In this document: positions 27,600 through 36,065 of the stretch, in pieces
How positions within the stretch are numbered: the first letter of the stretch is position 1
How the letters are laid out: each line of letters opens with the position of its first letter
From: Methylobacterium adhaesivum
Lineage (GTDB): Bacteria > Pseudomonadota > Alphaproteobacteria > Rhizobiales > Beijerinckiaceae
Assembly (NCBI RefSeq): GCF_022179065.1
Contig: NZ_BPQD01000008.1
Coordinates: 102,117 to 166,116, forward strand
Direction: 5' to 3'
Length of the DNA: 64,000 bases
Program-made: the position numbers and the translations under genes
The notes under the pieces: model-generated
What the model saw: only the letters and a program-made list of their open reading frames with translations
The model's database searches: none
Told to the model about the DNA's origin: nothing

Positions 27600-28400
27600 C
27601 TAGTGAATGGTGGTGAACAGGCGGCCCCAGCGGACCTTCGCCGGCCAGTTCCAAATCTGCCACGCCGGCGTGCCCTCGTCGATGGAGAAGAAGATCATCT
27701 CCGCCCGGCCGACGAAATTCTCGAACGGCACGAAACCGACGCTGGAGAGGTCACGCGAATCCGTCGAGTTGTCGCGGTTGTCGCCCATCATGAAGAACCG
27801 TCCCTCGGGCACGGTGTAGGGCTCGGTGTTGTCCCAGTAACCGTTGTCGCCGTCGCGCTCGATCACCCGGTGGGTGACGCCGCCCGGAAGGGTCTCGAGG
27901 TACTGCTCGACCTTCACCTGCTCGCCGTAGGGGCCGGTGGTCTCGAACGGCGCGATCTTCTCGCGCTTGACCGGCACGTCGTTGATGTAGAGCAGGCCGG
28001 CCTTCATCTGGATCTTGTCGCCAGGCAACCCGATGACCCGCTTGATGTAGTCGGTGGCGTTGTCCTTCGGCAGCTTGAACACCGCGATGTCGCCGCGCTT
28101 CGGGTTCGCCGCCCACACGCGGCCATCCGCCGTGAAGGGAAGGTACTCGCTCAACGGCAGGGAGTACTTGGAGTATCCGTAGGAGTATTTCGACACGAAC
28201 AGGTAGTCGCCGATGAGGAGAGTGGGGACCAACGACCCGGAGGGGATGTTGAACGGCTGGAACAGGAGCGTCCGCACCACGAGGGCAATGAGCAGGGCCT
28301 GCCCGCCGACCTTCAAGGTCTCCTTGATGCTGGCCCAGGTCCCGGTCTCGGCCGCCTTCAGGTCATGCTTCGTCTGGTGGTCCACGCGGGCACGTTCCAT
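27600..28400 (-). CDS. lepB: Signal peptidase I
   Basis: Membrane serine/lysine protease that removes signal peptides from Sec and Tat substrates. From the preferred ATG (MERARVDHQ) it has 266 residues with one membrane helix (about 31-47). The nucleophile region reads NIPSGSLVPTLLIGDYLFV, with the usual methionine after the second serine replaced by leucine. The general base lysine is in YIKRVIGLPGD, and the C-terminal signature GDNRDNSTDSR is intact. It lies 25 bases upstream of rnc. Confidence 0.95.
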   Translation of the reverse strand: MERARVDHQTKHDLKAAETGTWASIKETLKVGGQALLIALVVRTLLFQPFNIPSGSLVPTLLIGDYLFVSKYSYGYSKYSLPLSEYLPFTADGRVWAANPKRGDIAVFKLPKDNATDYIKRVIGLPGDKIQMKAGLLYINDVPVKREKIAPFETTGPYGEQVKVEQYLETLPGGVTHRVIERDGDNGYWDNTEPYTVPEGRFFMMGDNRDNSTDSRDLSSVGFVPFENFVGRAEMIFFSIDEGTPAWQIWNWPAKVRWGRLFTTIH

Positions 28401-28515
28401 CTGGCTGGCCTCTCCGATTCGATGCGGGAGGCCGGATTCCGCGCCTCGTCCGCCATCGACGGTGAGCGGCGGCATAGACCATGCGCGGTGACGCCGCAAC
28501 GCGAGGTCCGGGGCC

Positions 28516-28929
28516 TCAGCCCCGTGAAGTGTCCGGCGGCACCGCCTCGATGATCACGAAGGCTTGCGCCATGGGCGGATCGTCCGTGAGGGTGACGTGG
28601 ACCCGGACCTCATGGCCGACCGGGATCATGGCGGCGAGATGTTCCGCCGCCCCGCCGGTGAGGCGCAGGGTCGGGCGGCCGCCGGGTAGATTCACCACCT
28701 CCATGTCGCGCCAGAACACCCCTCGGGCGAGCCCCGTTCCCAGGGCCTTGGCGCAGGCCTCCTTGGCGGCGAAGCGCCGGGCGTAGGACGGCGCCCGCGC
28801 GGCGCGACCGTCGCATTTCGCCCGCTCGCCCTCGGTGAAGACCCGGTGGGTGAAGCGCTCGCCGTAGCGTTCGAGGGACCGCTCGATGCGGCGGATGTCG
28901 CAGAGGTCGGACCCGATCCCCAGGATCAC
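28516..28929 (-). CDS. acpS: Holo-[acyl-carrier-protein] synthase
   Basis: Transfers 4'-phosphopantetheine from CoA to apo-ACP. The protein has 137 residues. The magnesium-binding aspartate is in [13 protein letters not shown] and the glutamate in [16 protein letters not shown], both family signatures. GTG start codon overlapping the pdxJ stop (GTGA), so the pair is coupled. It is followed by lepB after 115 bases. The product is needed by FabZ, LpxA and LpxD encoded in the same region. Confidence 0.95.
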   Translation of the reverse strand: MILGIGSDLCDIRRIERSLERYGERFTHRVFTEGERAKCDGRAARAPSYARRFAAKEACAKALGTGLARGVFWRDMEVVNLPGGRPTLRLTGGAAEHLAAMIPVGHEVRVHVTLTDDPPMAQAFVIIEAVPPDTSRG

Positions 28930-29699
28930 GCGCCCGCTCCCGCGCGGGCCGCATCCATTGCCGCCCGCATGTCGCGCACCGCCTGGGCGAGGCCGACGAA
29001 GATCGCCTCGCCGATGAGGGCGTGGCCGATGTTGAGTTCGGCGATCTCGGGCAGGGCCGCCACCGGCCCGACGCTGTCGAGGGCAAGGCCGTGACCGGCA
29101 TGGATCTCGAGGCCAAGGCCGGCCCCATACGTCGCCGCACGGGCGATACGGGCCAGTTCCGACGCGATGCGGGCGGCGTCGCCCGCTGCCACTGCTTCGC
29201 AATAGGTGCCGGTGTGAAGCTCGACCACGGGGGCGCCGAGGCGGTGGGCCGCCGCCATCACCGCCTCGTCGGGCTCGACGAACAGGGAGACACGCAGACC
29301 CGCCGCGCCGAGCGCTGCGATGCGGGGCGCGAGGTGGTCGTGGCCGCCGACGATATCGAGGCCGCCTTCCGTAGTGCGCTCCTCGCGCTTTTCCGGGACG
29401 AGGCAGGCGGCGTGGGGACGCAAGCGGATCGCCAGGGCGACCATCTCGTCCGTGGCCGCCATCTCGAAGTTGAGGGGCACCGTCAGCACGCGGGCCAGCG
29501 TCTCCATGTCGGCGTCGCGGATATGCCGGCGGTCCTCGCGCAGATGCGCGGTGATGCCGTCGGCCCCGGCCTCCACGGCCATGAGCGCCGCCCGGATCGG
29601 ATCGGGATGCGCGCCGCCCCGCGCGTTGCGCACCGTGGCGACGTGATCGATGTTCACGCCGAGACGCAGGGCACCGGGCAAGATGGGACGTGGGGACAT
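28926..29699 (-). CDS. pdxJ: Pyridoxine 5'-phosphate synthase
   Basis: Condenses 3-amino-1-hydroxyacetone phosphate with deoxyxylulose 5-phosphate in the DXP-dependent vitamin B6 pathway. From ATG ([19 protein letters not shown]) it has 257 residues. TIM-barrel signatures are visible: [47 protein letters not shown] and [16 protein letters not shown]. It heads the pdxJ-acpS-lepB-rnc-era operon, an order widespread in proteobacteria, and is divergent from the PH-domain gene 114 bases away. Confidence 0.97.
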   Translation of the reverse strand: MSPRPILPGALRLGVNIDHVATVRNARGGAHPDPIRAALMAVEAGADGITAHLREDRRHIRDADMETLARVLTVPLNFEMAATDEMVALAIRLRPHAACLVPEKREERTTEGGLDIVGGHDHLAPRIAALGAAGLRVSLFVEPDEAVMAAAHRLGAPVVELHTGTYCEAVAAGDAARIASELARIARAATYGAGLGLEIHAGHGLALDSVGPVAALPEIAELNIGHALIGEAIFVGLAQAVRDMRAAMDAARAGAGA

Positions 29700-29813
29700 G
29701 GTTCGGACGGGCTCCAGACGCGATCCCCCTAACGCGTCACGGCCGGGCCGTTCGTCTCGGGGGATCCGGCTCCTACATAGGGGTCGGACACGCCAACGGG
29801 GATACGGGACGCC

Positions 29814-30185
29814 ATGGGAATTCTCGACGGGCTGCTCGGCCACGGCAGCGACCTCTCGCCGGCGGAGGTGAACGAACAGCTCGCCGGCATCCTCACGCAG
29901 GGCGAAACCGTGCAGGTCGCCTTCCGGGTGGTTCGCGACCTCATCGTGTTCACCGACCGCAGGCTGATCCTCGTGGACAAACAGGGGCTCACCGGCCGCA
30001 AGGTGCAGTACATGACAGTGCCCTACCGGGCGATCACCTGCTTTTCCGTCGAGACAGCGGGCAGCTTCGATCTCGATTCCGAGCTGAAGATCTGGGTTTC
30101 GGGCCGCGAGCCGATCCAGAAGACCCTCAAGCGCGGCGCCGACATCCTGGGCATCCAGCAGGCCATCGCGGCGTCGCTTCGATAG
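29814..30185 (+). CDS. Bacterial PH-domain protein (bPH_1/DUF1696-like)
   Basis: Small protein of 123 residues without signal peptide or membrane helix. Almost its whole length matches the bacterial pleckstrin-homology-like fold: [33 protein letters not shown], then [42 protein letters not shown] and [12 protein letters not shown] are strong markers of the bPH_1 group. The function of these proteins is unknown; they form ring-like oligomers in known structures. It stands alone between pdxJ (divergent) and a PepSY gene 68 bases downstream. Confidence 0.85.
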   Translation: MGILDGLLGHGSDLSPAEVNEQLAGILTQGETVQVAFRVVRDLIVFTDRRLILVDKQGLTGRKVQYMTVPYRAITCFSVETAGSFDLDSELKIWVSGREPIQKTLKRGADILGIQQAIAASLR

Positions 30186-30253
30186 GCGCGGAACCTCACG
30201 CGATCCGTTCGGTTGATTTTCGAATTTCCTTTTGCCGGCTCAAGGAGCGCCCG

Positions 30254-30508
30254 ATGCCGCGCCTGATTTCCGCGACCCTCGCCCTCGCGCTCACCTGTAC
30301 GGCCGCCTTCGCCGACCAGCCTGGGGCGGACTGGATGCCCGCCGATCAGGTCAAGCAGAAGCTGATGGCGACGGGCTACACGAGCATCACCGAATTCGAG
30401 GCCGATGACGGGCATTGGGAGGGGGAAGGCGTGAAGAACGGCGTGACGATGCAGTTCCACGCCGATCCGAAGACCGGGGCGATCCTGTCGGAGAAGCCTA
30501 ACAAGTAG
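30254..30508 (+). CDS. Secreted PepSY-domain protein
   Basis: Precursor of 84 residues. A signal peptide (about 1-20, LISATLALALTCTAAFA) precedes a short PepSY-like region: MPADQVKQKLMATGYTSITEFEADDGHWEGEGVKNG, ending in a predicted beta strand (TMQFHADPKTGAILSEKP). PepSY domains often inhibit peptidases or sit in periplasmic sensors. A clear AAGGAG ribosome site lies 6 bases ahead. It is 15 bases before the MgtC-like gene and probably co-transcribed. Confidence 0.8.
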   Translation: MPRLISATLALALTCTAAFADQPGADWMPADQVKQKLMATGYTSITEFEADDGHWEGEGVKNGVTMQFHADPKTGAILSEKPNK

Positions 30509-30523
30509 CGGGGACCGCGAACA

Positions 30524-31204
30524 ATGCTCGGCAACGGCGAGATCGTCGGCCGACTGCTGCTGGCCGCCGTGCTCGGCAGCGCCATCGGGTTCGAGCGCGA
30601 ACGCCTCGCCTGGGCGGCCGGCATGCGCACCCACATGCTCGTTGCCGTGGGCGCCTGCCTCATCATGATCGTCTCGGCCTACGGCTTCTCCGAGGTCCTG
30701 AGCCGGCCCAACATCGTGCTCGATCCCTCCCGCATCGCCGCCCAGGTGGTGTCGGGCATCGGCTTTCTCGGCGCCGGCACCATTCTGCTGCGGGGCGAGG
30801 TGGTGAAGGGGCTGACCACGGCCGCGAGCCTGTGGGCGGTGGCGGCCATCGGCCTCGCCTCGGGTGCGGGCCTCACCGTTGCGGCCTTCGCCACCACGGT
30901 GATCGTGCTCGTGATCCTGGCCGGGGTGAAGCCCTTCGAAGAACGCTACCGGGCGTCGATCGGGCAGCAGGGCCTGCGTGTGATCGCTGAACGCGACGCG
31001 TTCTCCTTGCCGCTTCTGAGGGACCTCGCCGGCCCCCACGCGCCGCGCATCCGCCAATTCGTCGCGCGCCAACGCCACGAGGACGATCAGGACGAGATCA
31101 CGGTCGCCTTCGCCCAATTGCCGAACCGTAAGGTCGAGGAGATCGCGACCCGCCTGCGGCACCAGGCGGGCATCCTGAGCGTGGATGCGTGCCACATCGT
31201 CTGA
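30524..31204 (+). CDS. MgtC/SapB-family membrane protein
   Basis: Protein of 226 residues. The first about 135 form the MgtC domain with four to five membrane helices and the motifs GSAIGFERERLAW, GMRTHMLVAVGACLIM and VSGIGFLGAGTIL followed by GLTTAASLWAVAAIGLASG. A soluble C-terminal domain (about 140-226) resembles an ACT-like region. Family members help survival at low magnesium or in hosts by acting on the F1Fo ATPase; a role here is not shown. The end is followed by a hairpin (31252-31277). Confidence 0.9.
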   Translation: MLGNGEIVGRLLLAAVLGSAIGFERERLAWAAGMRTHMLVAVGACLIMIVSAYGFSEVLSRPNIVLDPSRIAAQVVSGIGFLGAGTILLRGEVVKGLTTAASLWAVAAIGLASGAGLTVAAFATTVIVLVILAGVKPFEERYRASIGQQGLRVIAERDAFSLPLLRDLAGPHAPRIRQFVARQRHEDDQDEITVAFAQLPNRKVEEIATRLRHQAGILSVDACHIV

Positions 31205-31490
31205 TAGCGCCGGAGCGCATTCCTTGACATTGTAGCCAAATGATTTAAGCGCCAGCCCTCGCGTTCGCTCCGGCTGGGGGCTGAACGGATGGTGCCGATT
31301 CGTCGGCATAGGGGCAAAGTCCAAGTCGGACCTTCTCCGTCGTCCGGTGTCTCCGCCTTCGATCAACCGCTCGGGCCTTCAAACGGCTCGAAGGGCTTGG
31401 CGCCGGAGGACTCGCGTACGAACCGGCCCGACGCGTTTTGCTTCCATACAACTCCGCCGTCGGGTCCCTTTGGATATGAAGGGCCCGTTA
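31205..31490 (+). promoter_or_regulatory. 286-base spacer with hairpin and rpsF promoter/leader region
   Basis: A stem-loop CCAGCC/GGCTGG at 31252-31277 may end the MgtC-like transcript. TTGACA at 31224-31229 fits a -35 hexamer, but the -10 (around 31244-31249, TTTAAG) is weak, so the promoter call is tentative. The remaining about 200 bases before rpsF are expected to contain the ribosomal protein operon leader; I did not identify the S6:S18 binding hairpin with certainty. Confidence 0.35.
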
Positions 31491-31961
31491 ATGCCTCTTT
31501 ACGAACACGTCTTCCTGGCGCGCCAGGACGTGACGACCCAGCAGGTCGAGACCATGGTCGAGACCTACAAGGGCGTCATCGAAGCCAATGGCGGCAAGGT
31601 CGAGAAGATCGAGATGTGGGGCGTGAAGTCCCTCGCCTACCGCATTAAGAAGAACCGCAAGGCGCATTTCACGCTTCTCAACGTCGACGCCCCTCCGGCG
31701 GCGCTCGCCGAGATGGAGCGCCAGATGCAGATCTCCGAGGACGTCCTGCGCTTCATGACCGTCCGCGTCGAGGAACTCGAGTCCGAGCCGTCGGCGATGA
31801 TGCAGAAGCGCGACCGCGACGACCGCAAGGATCGCGAGCGCGGCCGTCGTCGTGACGATGAAGGCTTCGGTGGCGGTGGTGGATTCGGCGGCGACCGCGA
31901 TCGCGGCGACCGTGGTGACCGGGGCGACCGTCCCGAGCGCAACTTCGGCGGGGAGGCTTAA
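31491..31961 (+). CDS. rpsF: Small ribosomal subunit protein S6
   Basis: 30S platform protein that pairs with S18. From ATG ([18 protein letters not shown]) it has 156 residues. The S6 fold takes the first about 105 residues ([25 protein letters not shown]). The remaining 50 residues are a charged, low-complexity tail: [19 protein letters not shown] then a glycine stretch and repeated RGD units ([15 protein letters not shown]). Such tails are common on alphaproteobacterial S6. It is followed 3 bases later by rpsR. Confidence 0.97.
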   Translation: MPLYEHVFLARQDVTTQQVETMVETYKGVIEANGGKVEKIEMWGVKSLAYRIKKNRKAHFTLLNVDAPPAALAEMERQMQISEDVLRFMTVRVEELESEPSAMMQKRDRDDRKDRERGRRRDDEGFGGGGGFGGDRDRGDRGDRGDRPERNFGGEA

Positions 31962-31964
31962 GCG

Positions 31965-32246
31965 ATGGCATTCGGTGCTGGACCCGGCGCGGCGCCTGCC
32001 GCTGGTGGTGGCGCGGGCGGCGGACGTCGTCCGTTCTTCCGTCGTCGCAAGACCTGCCCGTTCTCGGGCGCGAACGCGCCCAAGATCGACTACAAGGACG
32101 TCAAGCTCCTGTCGCGCTACGTCTCCGAGCGCGGCAAGATCGTGCCGTCGCGCATCACGGCGGTGTCGGCCAAGAAGCAGCGCGAGCTCGCCCAGGCGAT
32201 CAAGCGCGCCCGCTTCCTCGGCTTCCTCCCCTACGTGATCAAGTAA
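31965..32246 (+). CDS. rpsR: Small ribosomal subunit protein S18
   Basis: 30S protein of 93 residues. A glycine/alanine-rich leader of about 20 residues ([17 protein letters not shown]) precedes the conserved core [15 protein letters not shown] and [18 protein letters not shown], ending in [16 protein letters not shown]. It follows rpsF by 3 bases and is followed by a very stable hairpin. Confidence 0.97.
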   Translation: MAFGAGPGAAPAAGGGAGGGRRPFFRRRKTCPFSGANAPKIDYKDVKLLSRYVSERGKIVPSRITAVSAKKQRELAQAIKRARFLGFLPYVIK

Positions 32247-32253
32247 GCGCGTC

Positions 32254-32280
32254 GCCCCGGCCCGGTCACCGGGCCGGGGC
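32254..32280 (+). terminator. Perfect 12-bp hairpin after rpsR
   Basis: GCCCCGGCCCGG and CCGGGCCGGGGC are exact inverted repeats around TCA, 8 bases after the rpsR stop. No U run follows. It is likely a termination or stabilising hairpin for rpsF-rpsR. Confidence 0.7.
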
Positions 32281-32401
32281 ACCCCTCGCCGTCTTGAGCG
32301 AGGAATTTCGTACCGGTCTTCGATGGTGAGGGCCGGGAGTCGTTGGGGCGCCAAGCGCCTCTAACCCTGCCCGGCATCGGGACAGTGGGACAGCGGGATC
32401 G

Positions 32402-33478
32402 ATGGGTCAGTTTCTCGGAATCGGTATCGGCGCGGGTCTCGTCTCCGCTCTCCTGTTCAGCCTGCTGCTGAAGGGGACGGCGCTCGCGATCCTGCTCTAC
32501 CTCCTCGCCCCCATCCCGATCCTCATCGTCGGCCTCGGCTGGAGCCACAAGGCGGCCCTCGTCGCCGCGCTCGCCGGAAGCCTCGCCCTCGCCGTTGCGG
32601 TGCAGCCCTTCCTCGGCCTCGGCTTCCTCGCCTATCTCGCCCTGCCCGCCTGGTGGCTCGCCTATCTCGCGCTGCTCGGCCGCCCCGGCGCCGACGGCAC
32701 CATGGAATGGTACCCGACCGGCCGCCTGCTGGCCTGGACCGCCGGCACGGCGGCCCTTGCCTTCGTCGCCATCGCGGTGATCGCGGCCCCGAACTACGAG
32801 ACCTTCCAGACGCAGCTGCGCGACATGACGCGCACCCTCGTGACGATCCAGACGCAGGGACGTGCGGCCGGTCCGGCTCGGCCCGCTCCGGACGCGGCAA
32901 ATCCCGCTTCGCCCGGCGCCGACTCCGCGAAATCGGTCGACGTGAAGCCGGATGCGCTCAATCTGGACGGTGCCAAGTCAGACAGTGCCAAGTCGGACAA
33001 TACCAAGCCGGACGATGCCCTTAAGGACGACGTCGCCGATGCCCTCGCGCGCATCGCCCCCGGCCTCGCGGCGCAGGGCTTGGCCGTTCTCCTCGTCTTC
33101 TACCTCTGGGCCGCCGCCCGCATCGTGAAGGTGTCGGGGCGCCTGCTCCGCCCCTGGCCCGATCTACCCTCGACGCGGATGCCGCGCCGGGTCCTCGGCA
33201 TCCTCGCCGTCGCCCTCCTACTCGTCTTCGTGCCGGGCTATCCCGGCGTGCTTGGCGTGGCGCTGGCGGGTGCCCTGAGTGCTGCCTTCGCCATCCAGGG
33301 GCTCGCCGCCTTCCACGACCGCAGCCGGGGCCGCCCCGGGCGCCTCGCCCTGCTGCTCGGCCTCTACCTCATCCTGTTCGTCACGCAGGGCGTCGCCTTC
33401 GTGGCCCTCACCCTGTTCGGCATCGCCGACACCGCCCTCGACCGGCGCCGTCCCAAGGACGCGTCCGGGCGACCCTAG
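32402..33478 (+). CDS. DUF2232 multi-pass membrane protein
   Basis: Protein of 358 residues with about eight membrane helices, four to five before residue 130 and the rest after 215. The hydrophobic pattern (LGIGIGAGLVSALLFSLLLKG at the start, YLLAPIPILIVGLGWSHKAAL) and its place between rpsR and rplI match the DUF2232 proteins found there in Rhizobiales. A hydrophilic loop (about 155-210) is made of degenerate units ending in AKSD or KPDD, such as GAKSDSAKSDNTKPDDALKD, that have grown by small duplications. The function is unknown. It starts 121 bases after the rpsR hairpin. Confidence 0.8.
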   Translation: MGQFLGIGIGAGLVSALLFSLLLKGTALAILLYLLAPIPILIVGLGWSHKAALVAALAGSLALAVAVQPFLGLGFLAYLALPAWWLAYLALLGRPGADGTMEWYPTGRLLAWTAGTAALAFVAIAVIAAPNYETFQTQLRDMTRTLVTIQTQGRAAGPARPAPDAANPASPGADSAKSVDVKPDALNLDGAKSDSAKSDNTKPDDALKDDVADALARIAPGLAAQGLAVLLVFYLWAAARIVKVSGRLLRPWPDLPSTRMPRRVLGILAVALLLVFVPGYPGVLGVALAGALSAAFAIQGLAAFHDRSRGRPGRLALLLGLYLILFVTQGVAFVALTLFGIADTALDRRRPKDASGRP

Positions 33479-33483
33479 TGTCT

Positions 33484-33552
33484 CTCACAAAAACTCCCGC
33501 TGCACCGTCGGTCTCGGAACGAGAACTGTTCGGGACCGGGAGTTTTTGTGAG
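33484..33552. terminator. Nested palindrome/bidirectional terminator between DUF2232 and rplI
   Basis: A 16-base exact inverted repeat (CTCACAAAAACTCCCG at 33484-33499; CGGGAGTTTTTGTGAG at 33537-33552) encloses a second imperfect stem (GGTCTCGGAAC with GTTCGGGACC). Read on either strand, the ACTCCCG/CGGGAGT stem is followed by a T run, as in a bidirectional intrinsic terminator. It starts 6 bases after the DUF2232 stop and about 70 bases before rplI. Confidence 0.75.
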
Positions 33553-33620
33553 GCACTCCGAGCCCGCCACCGACCCGTCGTCGGTGATTTTCGATCCCCT
33601 CCAACCAAAGGACCACACCC

Positions 33621-34184
33621 ATGGAAGTCATCCTCCTCGAGCGCGTCGCCAAGCTTGGCCAGATGGGCGAGACCGTGAACGTGAAGCCGGGCTACGCCCG
33701 CAACTTCCTCCTCGCCCGCGGCAAGGCCCTGCGCGCCACCGCCGGCAACAAGAAGCACTTCGAGACCCAGCGCGCCCAGCTCGAGGCACGCAACCTTGAG
33801 CGCAAGACGGAAGCTCAGGGCGTCGCCGAGACCCTCGAGGGCAAGAGCTTCGTGCTCATCCGCCAGTCGGGCGAGACCGGCGTCCTCTACGGTTCGGTCT
33901 CTACCCGCGATCTCGCCGAGGTCGTCACCGCCGAGGGCTTCTCGGTCAACCGCGACCAGTTCGCCCTCAACCAGCCGATCAAGACGCTGGGCCTGCACAC
34001 CGTCCCGGTGGTGCTCCACCCCGAGGTCGAGGTGTCCGTCACCGTCAACGTCGCCCGCTCCCCCGAGGAGGCCGAGCGTCAGGCCCGCGGCGAGTCCACC
34101 ACCGAGCGTGAGGCCTTCAACCTCGACGATCTCGGCCTGGAAGTCGGCGCCGCCCTCGCCGAGGCCGGCGACGATCGCGAGTAA
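33621..34184 (+). CDS. rplI: Large ribosomal subunit protein L9
   Basis: 50S protein of 187 residues. The N-terminal domain begins [37 protein letters not shown], the L9 signature, followed by a long linker helix (about 45-75) and the C-terminal domain ([20 protein letters not shown]). There is an acidic/extended C-terminus of about 40 residues beyond the E. coli protein (149 residues), usual in alphaproteobacteria. It comes after the palindrome that separates it from DUF2232, so it may have its own promoter. Confidence 0.97.
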   Translation: MEVILLERVAKLGQMGETVNVKPGYARNFLLARGKALRATAGNKKHFETQRAQLEARNLERKTEAQGVAETLEGKSFVLIRQSGETGVLYGSVSTRDLAEVVTAEGFSVNRDQFALNQPIKTLGLHTVPVVLHPEVEVSVTVNVARSPEEAERQARGESTTEREAFNLDDLGLEVGAALAEAGDDRE

Positions 34185-34497
34185 GCCTCATCACCGTCCC
34201 TTGGGGCGGTGGACAATGGGGAAGATCGCCCGCACGGGTTGACTTGTTCCCCGTATGTTCCAGCATGGACGCCCGCGCCTCCCCGAGTCGCGGGCGTCCG
34301 CATGTTCGCGGTGCACGAGGCCGGACGGGCCTCGCCACCTTCGCGAAGGCGCTCGGTTTCGTGTCGGGGGCGCCCCCTACGGGGATTTTGTCAGGGACAC
34401 TTAACCATGGCGGTCCATGGTCGGCCCCTGAATGACATTGGTGGGGAGCCCGGCTCCCCATGCACGAAGACAACGCGTCGGAGCCTCGAGTCAGCCC
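34185..34497 (+). other. 313-base spacer between rplI and dnaB with three hairpins
   Basis: Visible structures are a CACCGTCCC/GGGGCGGTG stem around 34194-34214 just after rplI, an exact 11-bp inverted repeat (GGACGCCCGCG at 34267-34277 and CGCGGGCGTCC at 34289-34299), and a 19-base palindrome TGGGGAGCCCGGCTCCCCA at 34442-34460, which lies 38 bases before the dnaB start. No gene of recognisable type was found here. The dnaB promoter probably lies between the second and third hairpins. Confidence 0.55.
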
Positions 34498-35988
34498 ATG
34501 GCCCTGCCCAATGCCCTCGTGGCGAACCTTCAGCCGGTGACGCAGGAATTTCGCGTCGCGCCTCACAACATCGATGCCGAGCAGGCCCTGCTCGGCGCAA
34601 TCCTGGTCAACAACGACGCCTATTATCGCATCTCGGACTTCCTCCTCGCCGAGCACTTCATGGAGGACGTCCACCGCCGGATCTTCGAGGTGGCCGCGAG
34701 CCTGATCAAGGGCGGCAAGCTCGCCACCCCCATCACGCTGAAGACTTATCTCGGCGACGCCGACCTCGGCGGCCAGACAGTGATGCAGTACCTCGCCCGC
34801 CTCGCGGCCGAGGCCACCACGGTGATCAACGCGGGCGATTACGGCCGCACCATCTACGATCTCGCCATCCGGCGCCGGCTCATCACCATCGGCGAGGACC
34901 TCGTCAACGGCGCCTATGAGGCCCCGGTGGAATCCTCGCCCCGCGACCAGATCGAGGGCACCGAGCGCCGCCTCTACGAACTCGCCGAATCGGGCAAGTA
35001 CGACGGCGGCTTCCAGAAGTTCTCCGAGGCCCTAACCACCGCCGTCGACATGGCGGCCAAAGCCTATCAGCGCGAGGGCAAGCTCTCGGGCATCGCCACG
35101 GGGCTGTCAGACCTCGATGCCAAGATGGGCGGCCTGCAGCCGTCCGATCTCATCATCCTCGCGGGCCGCCCGGCCATGGGCAAGACCTCGCTGGTGACCA
35201 ACATCGCCTTCAACATCGCCAAGGCCTACCAGGGCGAGAAGGGGGCGGACGGCATCACCAAGACCGTGAACGGCGGCATCGTCGGGTTCTTCTCCCTCGA
35301 AATGTCGGCCGAGCAGCTCGCCACCCGCATCATCGCCGAGCAATCCGGCGTGCCGTCCTATAAGATCCGTCGCGGCGACATCCGTCCGGAGGACTTTTAC
35401 AAGATCACCGATGCCGCCCGGGACATGCAGACGATCCCGTTCTACATCGATCAGACGGGCGGTATCTCCATCGCGCAGCTCGCCGCGCGGGCCCGCCGCC
35501 TGAAGCGCCAGAAGGGCCTCGACCTCCTCATCGTCGACTATCTCCAGCTCCTGTCGGGTTCCGGCAAGCGCTCGGACAACCGCGTGCAGGAGATGACCGA
35601 GATCACCACGGGCATGAAGGCGCTGGCCAAGGAACTCGCCGTGCCGATCATCGGCCTGTCGCAGCTCTCGCGTCAGGTGGAGAACCGCGAGGACAAGCGC
35701 CCGCAGCTCTCGGATCTGCGTGAATCGGGCTCCATCGAGCAGGACGCCGACGTGGTGATGTTCGTGTTCCGCGAGGAATACTACGTCAACAACAAGAAGC
35801 CCCGAGAAGGCACGGAAGAGTTCTTCGCCTGGGAAGCCGAGATGAACCGCGTCCACGGCAAGGCCGAGGTGATTTTGGGCAAGCAGCGCCACGGCCCCAC
35901 CGGCACCGTGGAACTGCAGTTCGACGCCAACATCACCCGGTTCTCGAACCTCGCGCAGTCGGACCGGATTCCCGATCAGCATATGTGA
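34498..35988 (+). CDS. dnaB: Replicative DNA helicase
   Basis: Hexameric 5'-3' helicase of the replisome. From ATG (MALPNALVANLQPVTQEF) it has 496 residues. The N-terminal collar domain (about 20-125; PHNIDAEQALLGAIL) is followed by a linker and the RecA-like ATPase domain from about 190: IATGLSDLDAKMGGL, Walker A AGRPAMGKTS, FSLEMSAEQLATR, DLLIVDYLQLLSG (Walker B) and LSQLSRQVENREDKRP. No intein interrupts the ATPase motifs. It is followed by alr, whose reading frame begins about 80 bases later. Confidence 0.97.
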   Translation: MALPNALVANLQPVTQEFRVAPHNIDAEQALLGAILVNNDAYYRISDFLLAEHFMEDVHRRIFEVAASLIKGGKLATPITLKTYLGDADLGGQTVMQYLARLAAEATTVINAGDYGRTIYDLAIRRRLITIGEDLVNGAYEAPVESSPRDQIEGTERRLYELAESGKYDGGFQKFSEALTTAVDMAAKAYQREGKLSGIATGLSDLDAKMGGLQPSDLIILAGRPAMGKTSLVTNIAFNIAKAYQGEKGADGITKTVNGGIVGFFSLEMSAEQLATRIIAEQSGVPSYKIRRGDIRPEDFYKITDAARDMQTIPFYIDQTGGISIAQLAARARRLKRQKGLDLLIVDYLQLLSGSGKRSDNRVQEMTEITTGMKALAKELAVPIIGLSQLSRQVENREDKRPQLSDLRESGSIEQDADVVMFVFREEYYVNNKKPREGTEEFFAWEAEMNRVHGKAEVILGKQRHGPTGTVELQFDANITRFSNLAQSDRIPDQHM

Positions 35989-36065
35989 TCCGATCCACAT
36001 TGGTCTGTTGGGGTACCGCGCTCCCCAGCGCGGCCCTCCCCGCTCCAAGCGAAGTGAGACAGCAT

